Source: Paraburkholderia ultramafica (GTDB lineage Bacteria > Pseudomonadota > Gammaproteobacteria > Burkholderiales > Burkholderiaceae). From it: a stretch of DNA of 64,000 bases. Positions 1 through 7,904 of the stretch are shown in pieces. Position 1 is the stretch's first letter. Each line of letters begins with the position of its first letter. The DNA lies in assembly GCF_902859915.1 (NCBI RefSeq), contig NZ_CADIKK010000009.1, positions 155,972 through 219,971 of the forward strand. The letters are read 5' to 3'. Both the position numbers and the translations under genes were made by a program. Under the pieces are notes generated by a model. It was not told the DNA's origin. It saw nothing but the letters and a program-made list of their open reading frames with translations, and made no database searches.

Positions 1-1
1 G

Positions 2-184
2 CGGTCGTTCGGCGCGCACGGAGAGACGGTGGAGCGGACCGAGGATTTTCTGCCTGCCTTGCAACGTGCGATGAACGCGCAGCGCGCGGCGCTGATCGAG
101 ATTCGCATGCCGCAGGAAGCGAGCACGCCGGGCGCGACGTTGGAGCAGATTCGCGAGCAGGGGAGGAAGTTGCGCGGGGAGTAG
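2..184 (+). CDS. Thiamine-diphosphate-dependent enzyme, C-terminal fragment
   Basis: The last 60 residues of a protein that begins outside the window, read in frame from base 2 to a TAG at 182-184. The segment (SFGAHGETVERTEDFLPAL, then ALIEIRMP) matches the C-terminal pyrophosphate-binding domain of acetolactate synthase-like enzymes, where the FGAHGE stretch precedes a helix and a final strand. Which enzyme of the family (acetolactate synthase, benzoylformate decarboxylase or other) cannot be told from this piece. It is convergent with the binding-protein gene that follows, and a bidirectional terminator lies between them. Confidence 0.7.
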   Translation, partial: RSFGAHGETVERTEDFLPALQRAMNAQRAALIEIRMPQEASTPGATLEQIREQGRKLRGE

Positions 185-253
185 TGAGGCAGTTGGGTGG
201 CATGTGTTGAGCGTGTGGGCTAGCAAGCCACGTCAGCACAAACAAACAGCAAT

Positions 254-282
254 AAAAAAACCCCGCCGAAGCGGGGTTTTTT
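254..282. terminator. Bidirectional intrinsic terminator
   Basis: The stem CCCCGC (261-266) and GCGGGG (271-276) closes a CGAA loop. It is flanked by seven A on the left and six T on the right, so it can terminate transcription from both sides. It separates the convergent thiamine-diphosphate enzyme gene and the livK-type gene. Confidence 0.9.
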
Positions 283-312
283 ATGACGTCAACGCAAGCA
301 GCAAATAGCCTC

Positions 313-1461
313 TTACTTGCCGCCCACGCTTTGCAGCGTCGTCCACTTGCCGTCGACCACCTTGTACAGCGTGATGCCGCCGTTCTTCAGATCGCCGCGG
401 CTGTCGTACGCGAGGTTCGACGACGTCACAGCCGGCATCGAGGTCTTCGCGAGCACCGGCAGGTACTTGGCCGGATCGGTCGAGTTAGCGGTCTTCATCG
501 CGGCGAACATCGCCATTGCGCCGTCGTAAGCGTACGGCGAGTACGTTTGCACGTCTTCGTTGAAACGCTTCTTGTACTTCGCGACGTAGTCCTTGCCGCC
601 CGGCATTTCTTCCAGCGGCAGGCCGGCGAGCGACGCCACCGTGCCGTTCGCCGCGTCACCTGCGAGCTTGATGAAGGTCGGCGTGTGAACCATTTCGCCG
701 CCCATCAACGGAGCCTTCACGCCCAGTTGCTTCATCTGCTTGACCATCGGCGCCGCTTGCGAATCCGCGCCGCCGTAATAGATCAGGTCCGGGTTCGCCG
801 ACTTCAGCTTGGTCAGGATCGACTTGAAGTCCACGGCCTTGTCGTTCGTGTATTCACGATCGACGATCGTCGCGCCCGAAGCCTTCGCGGCCTTTTCGAA
901 CTGATCAGCCAGACCCTGGCCGTAAGCCGTACGGTCGTCGACGATCGCAATCTTCTTCATGCCGAGGTTCTTGACCGCGAACGTGCCGGCGACCGAACCT
1001 TGCTGCGTATCGGACGTCATCATGCGGAACGTGGTCTTGAAGCCTTGTTGCGTGTATTCCGGCGCCGTCGCCATGGCGATCTGCGGGATGCCCGCGTTCG
1101 CATAGATGCGCGAAGCCGGAATCGTGGTGCCCGAATTGAAGTGGCCGAGCATGCCCTTGATGCCGTCATCCACCAGCTTTTGCGCGACGGTTGTGCCGGT
1201 GCGCGGGTCAGCCTGGTCGTCGGCCGCATCCAACACGAAGCGAACCTGCTTGCCGCCGATCACCGGCTTGGTCGCGTTCATCTCTTCCACTGCCAGCGTA
1301 ATGCCGTTCTGGAAGTCCTTGCCGTAGTGAGCCTGCGCGCCCGTCATCGGACCGGCGAAACCCACCTTTACGTCTTCTGTCGATTGTGCATGGGCCGTCC
1401 CCGCCAGCGACATCGCTGCAACCAGCGCTGCGCCTGCCAGCTGTTTCATCTTGTGCTGCAT
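313..1461 (-). CDS. Branched-chain amino acid ABC transporter, periplasmic binding protein (LivJ/LivK type)
   Basis: A 382-residue type 1 periplasmic binding protein that would capture leucine, isoleucine, valine or a related amino acid for a LivHMGF importer. The N-terminus has a signal peptide with a Lys-containing start, an Ala/Leu/Met core and a likely cut after AHA at about residue 25. The mature protein opens with VKVGFAGPMTGAQAHYGKDFQNGITLAVEEMN, typical of LivJ. The start is supported by GGAG eight bases upstream. No permease or ATPase gene is adjacent, so the protein must work with a transporter encoded elsewhere, possibly one of the two liv clusters at 29-41 kb. It lies directly downstream of putA in the same direction, but the gap leaves co-transcription uncertain. 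The substrate is inferred from family only. Confidence 0.9.
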   Translation of the reverse strand: MQHKMKQLAGAALVAAMSLAGTAHAQSTEDVKVGFAGPMTGAQAHYGKDFQNGITLAVEEMNATKPVIGGKQVRFVLDAADDQADPRTGTTVAQKLVDDGIKGMLGHFNSGTTIPASRIYANAGIPQIAMATAPEYTQQGFKTTFRMMTSDTQQGSVAGTFAVKNLGMKKIAIVDDRTAYGQGLADQFEKAAKASGATIVDREYTNDKAVDFKSILTKLKSANPDLIYYGGADSQAAPMVKQMKQLGVKAPLMGGEMVHTPTFIKLAGDAANGTVASLAGLPLEEMPGGKDYVAKYKKRFNEDVQTYSPYAYDGAMAMFAAMKTANSTDPAKYLPVLAKTSMPAVTSSNLAYDSRGDLKNGGITLYKVVDGKWTTLQSVGGK

Positions 1462-1549
1462 AGCTTCTCCTTGGTACCAGGTGTAGATGGAGCGATATCG
1501 GGGTCGCCGTACCGCTTCCGTTTTTATTGAGGGGATCGATGAGGTTCGC

Positions 1550-4500
1550 TCAACCGATCGTCATCAAATTCGCATTGCCGCCTGCTGCTGCCGTGTTCAC
1601 GCTGACCGAGCGCTCCGTCAACAGACGCTCGAGCGCGTAATCCTCCTCGCCGCTTTCCAGCGCGCGCGCCGCGACGCCCTGCACCGAGACAATCGGCCCC
1701 GCGCGCTTCGCAACTTCCTTCACCAGCGCCAGCAATTCGTCGCTGTCGCCTTCGAACAGCACCGCGTCGAACGGCGTATCCGCGCTCTTCTTCACGCTCG
1801 CGTGCGACTTCAGCGACGCGGGCAACTGCGAGACCAATTGTTCACCTGCCGCGCCTTCGAACAGCGCACGATTTCCCGTAGCCAGCGCGGCGGCCAACTG
1901 CACGCGCGCGCCGCTCGCCGTCGACGCGACACACAGCACCGTGCCGCGCGCGCCCAGCGTGTAGGTATTGCGCTCGCCAGTCGGCCCCGACAATACCGCG
2001 GTCGCGCCCGCCGGCACATGCGACAGATAACCGTCGCAGCGTGCGGCCAGTTGCGGCTGGCGTTCGGCGATCAGCCAGTCACGCAGCGCGGTCAACGCAG
2101 CGGACGGATTGTCGCTGTTTTCAGCGGTTTGCGGTACATCCGCCACCAGCGCCTGGGCGAGCGACTTCGGCAGGCCCGCCGGACGCGTGGCCAGCAGCCG
2201 CTGCAGATACAGCGCGCCACCCGCTTTCGGACCCGTGCCCGACAAACCTTCGCCGCCGAACGGCTGCACGCCCACGACCGCGCCGATCACGTTGCGGTTC
2301 ACGTAGATGTTGCCGACGTGCGCGCGGCTGATCACGTGAGCGATGGTTTCATCGATCCGCGTATGGATGCCGAGCGTCAGGCCGTAGCCGGTCGTACGGA
2401 TCTGTTCGAGCAGCTTGTCGAGCTGGCTGCGCCGGTAACGCACCACGTGCAGCACCGGGCCGAACACTTCGCGCTTCAGTTCGTCGATGCTGTCGAGTTC
2501 GATCAGCGTCGGCGGCACGAACGTGCCTTGCGCGGTGCCTTCCGGCATCGTCAATTGTTCGACCTTGCGGCCTTTCTCGCGCATCGTCGCGACGTGCGCG
2601 TCGATGCCACGCTTCGCGTCAAGGTCGATCACCGGGCCGACGTCAATCGACAGACGGTCCGGATTGCCGATCGCCAGTTCGCGCATCGCGCCCGTCAACA
2701 TTTCGAGCGTGCGGTCCGCGACATCATCCTGTAGACAAAGAACGCGCAGCGCGGAACACCGTTGACCGGCGGAGTCGAACGACGATTGCAGCACGTCGGC
2801 CACCACCTGTTCGGCGAGCGCCGACGAATCGACGATCATCGCGTTCTGGCCGCCGGTTTCGGCGATCAGCGGAATTGGCTTGCCGTCCGGATCGAGGCGG
2901 CTCGACAACGTCTTGTTGATCAAACGCGCGACTTCGGTCGAACCGGTGAACATCACGGCGCGAGTGCGCGGATCGGCCACCAACGCGGCGCCAACCGTTT
3001 CGCCATTGCCCGGCAGCAGTTGCACGGCGCCCGCCGGCACGCCGGCTTCGCGCAGAATGCGCACGGCTTGCGCGGCGATCAGCGGCGTTTGTTCAGCCGG
3101 CTTCGCGAGCACGGTGTTGCCGGCTGCAAGCGCGGCGGCCACCTGGCCCATGAAAATCGCCAGCGGGAAATTCCACGGACTGATACAGACCACCGGACCG
3201 AGCGGACGGTGCGTGTCGTTCGAGAACTCGTCGCGAATCTGCGTGGAGTAGTAGCGCAGGAAGTCGATCGCTTCGCGGATTTCCGCAACCGCGTTCGCCA
3301 GCGATTTGCCGGCTTCACGCACCACCAGACCCATCAGCGTGTGCATCTGCGCTTCGAGCAGATCGGCGGCACGCGCGAGGCAATCGGCGCGTGCGTCGAC
3401 CGGCGTGGCCTGCCAGATCGGCGCGGCGGCAACCGCATGCGCGAGCGCGGCGCTCACGTGCTCCGGCGTCGCTTCGACGACCGTGCCGACGAGGTCGCGA
3501 TGGTCCGCCGGATTGCGCACGTCGCGCGCGGTGCCCACCGCGATCTGGTTGTCTTCGAGCATCGGCGCGGCGCGCCACGGATGATGCGCGCTCGCCAGCA
3601 AGGCCGACGACAACGATGCCAGCCGATGTTCGTTCGACAGATCGAGGCCCATCGAATTGAGACGCTCGGCGCCATACAGATTGCGCGGCAGCGGAATCTT
3701 CGCGTGCGGCGCGCCGAGCGGGACGATCTTCGACGCTTCGTCGACCGGGTCGGCGATCAGGTCCTTGATCGCGACGCTTTCATCGGCGATGCGGTTTACG
3801 AACGATGTGTTCGCGCCGTTTTCCAGCAGACGGCGCACGAGGTACGCGAGTAGCGTTTCATGCGTGCCGACCGGCGCGTACACGCGGCACGGACGGTTCA
3901 GCTTGTCGCGGCCGGTGACTTCCTCGTACAGCGGCTCGCCCATGCCGTGCAGGCACTGGAACTCGTACTGACCGGGGTAGTAGTTGTTGCCTGCGAGGTG
4001 ATAGATCGCCGACAGCGTGTGCGCGTTGTGCGTGGCGAACTGCGGATAGACCGCATCCGGCGCGCCGAGCAGCTTCTTCGCGCACGCGAGGTACGACACG
4101 TCCGTGTAGATCTTGCGCGTGTACACCGGATAGCCTTCGAGGCCGTCCACTTGCGCGCGCTTGATTTCGGTGTCCCAGTACGCGCCCTTCACGAGGCGCA
4201 CCATGATGCGGTGACGGCTGCGGCGCGCCAGATCGATCAGGTACTCGATCACGAACGGGCAACGCTTCTGATACGCCTGCACCACAAAGCCGATACCGTT
4301 CCAGCCGGCCAGCTCCGGATCGAAGCACAGCGCTTCGAGCAGATCCAGCGAGATTTCGAGGCGGTCGGCTTCTTCGGCGTCGATATTCAGGCCGATGTCG
4401 TAGCGGCGCGCGAGGATCGCGAGCGAGCGCACGCGCGGCAGCAGTTCGCTCATCGTGCGTTCGTGCTGCGACCGCGAGTAGCGGGCGTGCAGCGCGGAGA

Positions 4501-5479
4501 GCTTGATCGAGATGCCCGGGCCTTCGTAGATACCACGGCCGCCGGCGGCCTTGCCGATTGCGTGGATCGCCTGTTCGTACGACGCGTAGTAGCGTTGCGC
4601 GTCGGCTTCGGTGGTGGCCGCTTCGCCGAGCATGTCGTACGAGTAGCGGAAACCGCGCGCTTCATACTTGCGGCTGTTGGCCAGCGCTTCGGAAATGTTC
4701 TCGCCGGTGACGAACTGTTCGCCCATCAGGCGCATCGCCATATCCACGCCCTTGCGGATCAGCGGCTCGCCGCCCTTGCCGATCAGACGCGTCAGCGCGG
4801 ACGAAAGACCCGTCTCGCTGTTGGTCGTCACCAGCTTGCCGGTGATCATCAAGCCCCAGGTCGCGGCATTGACGAACAGCGACGGCGCCTGGCCGACGTG
4901 CGATTTCCAGTCGCCCTTGCTGATCTTGTCGCGGATCAGCGCGTCGCGGGTCGCGCGATCGGGAATGCGCAGCAGCGCTTCGGCGAGGCACATCAGCGCC
5001 ACGCCTTCCTGGCTCGACAGCGAGAATTCGTGGATCAGCCCTTCGACGCCGCCGCCCTTGCTCTTCGTGCGCAGCGTTTCGACCAGCTTGCCGGCCAGCG
5101 CCTCTACGTCGCCCGCGAGATTTGCCGGCAAGCGCGCCTGACCGAGCAGGAACGGCAGGCACTCCGGCTCCGGACGGCGGTAAGCGGCGGTGATCGCCGC
5201 ACGCAGCACCGACTGCGGTTGCACGTTTTGCGCGAATTCGAGGAACGGGTGCGACGCACCGTCTTCCTCCTGTTCGACCGCCATGCCATCGGCCAGATCG
5301 GCCGAGCCCGTTGCTCCCGACAGTTCAGGAGGCAGCTGGCCATGCTCGATTTTTTCGAGGTAGGCGAAGATTGCCTGCTTGATCAGCCAGTGCGGAGTGC
5401 GTTCGAGGCGGGTGGCGGCATCTTTCAGCCGGGAACGCAGGAGGTCGTCGACCTTGACGCCAAGGGTGGTGCTAGCCAT
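1550..5479 (-). CDS. putA: Trifunctional proline utilisation protein PutA
   Basis: A 1309-residue protein that oxidises proline to glutamate in two steps and represses its own gene. The first about 47 residues form a ribbon-helix-helix DNA-binding domain (TTLGVKVDDLLRSRLKDAATRLERTPHW). Next comes the FAD-dependent proline dehydrogenase barrel, including the segment RLVKGAYWDTEIKRAQ. The glutamate-semialdehyde dehydrogenase half carries the catalytic Cys in SAGQRCSALR near residue 900, followed by the C-terminal ALDH-superfamily domain. Length matches type B/C PutA (E. coli, 1320). The start at 5479 was preferred over an in-frame upstream ATG at 5563 because the conserved domain begins there and GAAGGAAAC precedes it. 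Autoregulation by PutA is family knowledge; the leader also contains a terminator-like hairpin. Confidence 0.97.
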   Translation of the reverse strand: MASTTLGVKVDDLLRSRLKDAATRLERTPHWLIKQAIFAYLEKIEHGQLPPELSGATGSADLADGMAVEQEEDGASHPFLEFAQNVQPQSVLRAAITAAYRRPEPECLPFLLGQARLPANLAGDVEALAGKLVETLRTKSKGGGVEGLIHEFSLSSQEGVALMCLAEALLRIPDRATRDALIRDKISKGDWKSHVGQAPSLFVNAATWGLMITGKLVTTNSETGLSSALTRLIGKGGEPLIRKGVDMAMRLMGEQFVTGENISEALANSRKYEARGFRYSYDMLGEAATTEADAQRYYASYEQAIHAIGKAAGGRGIYEGPGISIKLSALHARYSRSQHERTMSELLPRVRSLAILARRYDIGLNIDAEEADRLEISLDLLEALCFDPELAGWNGIGFVVQAYQKRCPFVIEYLIDLARRSRHRIMVRLVKGAYWDTEIKRAQVDGLEGYPVYTRKIYTDVSYLACAKKLLGAPDAVYPQFATHNAHTLSAIYHLAGNNYYPGQYEFQCLHGMGEPLYEEVTGRDKLNRPCRVYAPVGTHETLLAYLVRRLLENGANTSFVNRIADESVAIKDLIADPVDEASKIVPLGAPHAKIPLPRNLYGAERLNSMGLDLSNEHRLASLSSALLASAHHPWRAAPMLEDNQIAVGTARDVRNPADHRDLVGTVVEATPEHVSAALAHAVAAAPIWQATPVDARADCLARAADLLEAQMHTLMGLVVREAGKSLANAVAEIREAIDFLRYYSTQIRDEFSNDTHRPLGPVVCISPWNFPLAIFMGQVAAALAAGNTVLAKPAEQTPLIAAQAVRILREAGVPAGAVQLLPGNGETVGAALVADPRTRAVMFTGSTEVARLINKTLSSRLDPDGKPIPLIAETGGQNAMIVDSSALAEQVVADVLQSSFDSAGQRCSALRVLCLQDDVADRTLEMLTGAMRELAIGNPDRLSIDVGPVIDLDAKRGIDAHVATMREKGRKVEQLTMPEGTAQGTFVPPTLIELDSIDELKREVFGPVLHVVRYRRSQLDKLLEQIRTTGYGLTLGIHTRIDETIAHVISRAHVGNIYVNRNVIGAVVGVQPFGGEGLSGTGPKAGGALYLQRLLATRPAGLPKSLAQALVADVPQTAENSDNPSAALTALRDWLIAERQPQLAARCDGYLSHVPAGATAVLSGPTGERNTYTLGARGTVLCVASTASGARVQLAAALATGNRALFEGAAGEQLVSQLPASLKSHASVKKSADTPFDAVLFEGDSDELLALVKEVAKRAGPIVSVQGVAARALESGEEDYALERLLTERSVSVNTAAAGGNANLMTIG

Positions 5480-5550
5480 GTTTCCTTCTTCGGATACCAG
5501 ACGAATGCTTGGTGAAAGACTAAAAGTTGGGCGAATCGTACGCCTCCAAA

Positions 5551-5587
5551 TAAAAAGGTGCAACCATTCTTCGAGCGTGGTTGCACC
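5551..5587 (-). terminator. Intrinsic-terminator-like hairpin in the putA leader
   Basis: A perfect 10-bp stem (5557-5566 with 5578-5587) closes an 11-nt loop. On the minus strand it is followed by TTTTTATTT, the form of an intrinsic terminator. It lies 72 nt upstream of the putA start on the same strand. No minus-strand gene lies upstream before the plus-strand small gene at 5789. It could be an attenuator of a longer putA transcript or the end of a short upstream RNA. Confidence 0.6.
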
Positions 5588-5788
5588 CCGCTGAGAGCCT
5601 TGTGTGACGGGGGTTTCCGGCCAATGGCGCGACGCACGGCGGCGGTGGTTGCGATCAGTACTTTCCCTGGCGTGAATCTTTTCGCCTTTACCCTTATCAA
5701 TTGACCCGGCGCGCCGTTATAGAGGCATAGCGGCACGCGGCCTTACGGCACGCGAAAAAACGATACGGGGTTTGCGAGGACTGGTGAA

Positions 5789-5959
5789 ATGGAAAAGTGG
5801 CTGGTGATATTGGGCATCTGGGCAATGTGCGCGGCCTGCGCAGTGCTGTTTATTCGCGGCGCGACGCGGGGCTCTGAGAAGCGTGCGGCCGCCGAGGAAC
5901 GCGAACGCGCGGCATCGCGCGCATCGGCTGGCGATACGCGGACCGCTTTGAACGACTGA
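5789..5959 (+). CDS. Small single-pass membrane protein of unknown function
   Basis: A 56-residue ORF starting MEKWLVILGIWAMCAACAVLF. Residues 4-22 form one hydrophobic membrane segment, followed by RGATRG and a highly charged Arg/Ala/Glu tail that would face the cytoplasm by the positive-inside rule. It is preceded by GAGGA ten bases upstream of the ATG, a good ribosome-binding site. It is divergent from putA and faces the Cys-rich gene ending at 6069. I do not recognise a named family. The reading is supported by the membrane segment plus ribosome-binding site, not by homology. Confidence 0.65.
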   Translation: MEKWLVILGIWAMCAACAVLFIRGATRGSEKRAAAEERERAASRASAGDTRTALND

Positions 5960-6068
5960 GCAGCTGGCGCGGCTCGGGCTCGCGATTTGGGTAACGCGGC
6001 CGTCCTCCATGGGCGTGGTTGCGAGCCTGCACCACGAGGTTCAACCCGACGCGAGATAAACGCGCGCG

Positions 6069-6317
6069 TCAGCGCGGCGGGATCGGCTCGAATTGCGCGC
6101 AGACGTCGCCCGGCGACACGAGCTGGTCATGCAGCCGGCACAGCCGGCTATCCGCGACGCTCGCGCCGAATCCAGAGCCGAATACCGCGAGGCCCGGTAT
6201 GCCGTGCTCCAGCGAATGCCGATCCTCGGCGCGGTGCCGGCAGCTTGCGCAGCGCGGCGCGCACGCTTCGTCGCGTGCGTCCGCGGTACTGGCGACGCGG
6301 CCGGCCGAGTGTGTCAC
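6069..6317 (-). CDS. Small Cys-rich protein translationally coupled to the YeiH-type exporter gene
   Basis: An 82-residue ORF whose GTG start overlaps the TGA stop of the exporter gene (GTGA, shared bases 6314-6317), which suggests translational coupling. The protein contains CAPRCASCRHR near residue 17 and a later DSRLC...VSPGDVC pair, giving a C-x3-C-x2-C plus C-x10-C pattern that could bind zinc or an iron-sulfur centre. The middle (HSLEHGIPGLAVFGSGFGAS) is Gly-rich. I recognise no named domain. The composition and Cys spacing look coding, whereas the opposite-strand ORFs here are Arg/Ser shadows. A role alongside sulfite or sulfate export is inferred from linkage only. Confidence 0.6.
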   Translation of the reverse strand: MTHSAGRVASTADARDEACAPRCASCRHRAEDRHSLEHGIPGLAVFGSGFGASVADSRLCRLHDQLVSPGDVCAQFEPIPPR

Positions 6318-7735
6318 GAACCCTGCCCCAGACTATTCCAGTACGCCGCAAACACGTGCGCGGACAGCACGTAGCCAATCGCGATATTGACCACCACACC
6401 CGCCGTAAACGCGAGGAACGGTTTCAGGCCCGTCGCCGTGAGCGAACGCAAGCGCGTAGTCAGGCCGATGCTGAGGAAACAGAACGTGAACGCCCACGTG
6501 CGCAGCACGGTGATCGGCGCGACGAATGCGGGCGTGACGACCTTGCGGTAATCGGCCAGCGAATAATGGCTGGCGATCCACGTCACCAACGCGGACGCGA
6601 TGACGAAACCGATCACGAATTTCGGAAAACGCGCCCAGATCTCGCCGGCATTCGGCTTCGCTTGCACGCCGCTATCCTGCGACTCCCAGCGCGTCGTCGC
6701 GACGATCGCCAGCACGAACGCCCAGATGCCGATCCAGATATCGCGGCCGACCACTTTCATCAACGTGAACGCCTGCAACGACGCCTCCGGCGCGCCGGCG
6801 ATCGCGCCGCCCGCGTGCTTCGCGAAGTCGCCATAGGCTTGCGCGGCGGCGATGCCGGCGGCGTCGGCGAATTCGGAGGTGCCGATCCACGCGCCCGCGA
6901 CCGCCGTCGAGAGTCCCAGCGAACGCGACGCGAACGGCAACACGAAGATCATCACGATCGCCCACAGCACCACCAGCGTAATCGCCACCGAAGCCTGTTC
7001 GCGCTTGGCCCGCACCGCGCCGGCAATCGCGATCGCCGCCGACACGCCGCACACCGCGCCGCCGACGCCGAGCACGGCGGCAAAGCGCCGGTCGAGTCCG
7101 AACGCCTTGGCAGCGAAGAAGATCACGAAGAACGTCACGAGCGAGACGATGGTCGCCTGCGCGACCGCCACCGGCCCCGCCCACACCAGCAACGTGAACG
7201 GCAGCGTCGCGCCGAGCAGCACGATGCCGACCTTGATATAAAACTCGACCCGCAAGCCCGCCGCAAACCACTCGGGCAAAGTGAACAGGTTCGAAATCAG
7301 CAGTCCGAGCGCCAGCGCCACCAGCGGCGGTTCCAGGTTGTACTTCGACGCATTGACCCACGCGCCCAGCGTGAAGATCAGCGCCGATGCGACGAACAGA
7401 ATCAGGAACGAGGCAAGGAAAGCGCCGACCCGCTGCTTCAGCAGCGCGAGGCTCACGCCGAACAGCAGCGCGAACACGATGAATAACGCCACGTAGTTCG
7501 GCAGATGCCTGCCGAGGTCCTGCGCCGTCTGGCCAACGCTCGACCATTTGGCCGGCGCTACCGCCAGCCACTTGATGCTGCTGCCCGACGCGAACAGCGC
7601 CCAGGCGATCACGATCACCAGCAGGCCGACCCACACAGCCAGCCAGTCTTCAGTCAGCAGGAGTCCGCCGCCATGCGCGCCCTGCCGCCTGGTCGGCGTC
7701 GCGCCGGTCGGCAGGGTGTGGTTGGTGTCGCTCAT
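6314..7735 (-). CDS. YeiH/UPF0324-type putative sulfate exporter family protein
   Basis: A 473-residue integral inner-membrane protein with about ten or more hydrophobic segments, such as DWLAVWVGLLVIVIAWALF near the N-terminus and the glycine-rich AAVLGVGGAVCGVSAAIAIAGAV in the middle. This GVGGAVCG..AAIAIA block is a hallmark of the YeiH/UPF0324 family, whose members are annotated as putative sulfate exporters. The start at 7735 was chosen because MSDTNH leads into the first membrane segment and upstream codons are Arg-rich and poorly conserved in type. The longer N-terminal part before the core is usual for the proteobacterial long form. The next gene overlaps by four bases. Transport of sulfate or sulfite is not shown by the sequence itself. 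Confidence 0.85.
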   Translation of the reverse strand: MSDTNHTLPTGATPTRRQGAHGGGLLLTEDWLAVWVGLLVIVIAWALFASGSSIKWLAVAPAKWSSVGQTAQDLGRHLPNYVALFIVFALLFGVSLALLKQRVGAFLASFLILFVASALIFTLGAWVNASKYNLEPPLVALALGLLISNLFTLPEWFAAGLRVEFYIKVGIVLLGATLPFTLLVWAGPVAVAQATIVSLVTFFVIFFAAKAFGLDRRFAAVLGVGGAVCGVSAAIAIAGAVRAKREQASVAITLVVLWAIVMIFVLPFASRSLGLSTAVAGAWIGTSEFADAAGIAAAQAYGDFAKHAGGAIAGAPEASLQAFTLMKVVGRDIWIGIWAFVLAIVATTRWESQDSGVQAKPNAGEIWARFPKFVIGFVIASALVTWIASHYSLADYRKVVTPAFVAPITVLRTWAFTFCFLSIGLTTRLRSLTATGLKPFLAFTAGVVVNIAIGYVLSAHVFAAYWNSLGQGS

Positions 7736-7904
7736 CGCAATACCCCGAGGAAGTTGAGGTGAGTCGGCGCGGGAATAGTGGACTTTTGCCTGTACGTGCG
7801 CCGATTCGGCGAATATAGGTGAGCGACGTCGCAAAACGAAACGACCATTCGCTCTATGAATATGACCTAAAGAAGTAATGCCGCCCGCTTGCTGGCAACA
7901 GGCA

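Noticed and set aside
283..1530. Long plus-strand ORF antisense to the LivK-type gene
   Set aside because: It is a shadow of the real gene on the other strand; its translation is Arg/His/Val-rich, has no motif and runs through the terminator, whereas the minus-strand frame has a signal peptide and LivJ motifs.
3860..5515. A 551-codon plus-strand ORF opposite putA
   Set aside because: It is antisense to strongly conserved PutA sequence and lacks recognisable domains. High-GC genomes routinely give such mirrored frames.
5588..5788. Riboswitch in the putA upstream region
   Set aside because: I compared it by eye with c-di-GMP, TPP and glycine-type motifs and found no convincing match. Only the terminator hairpin is clear.
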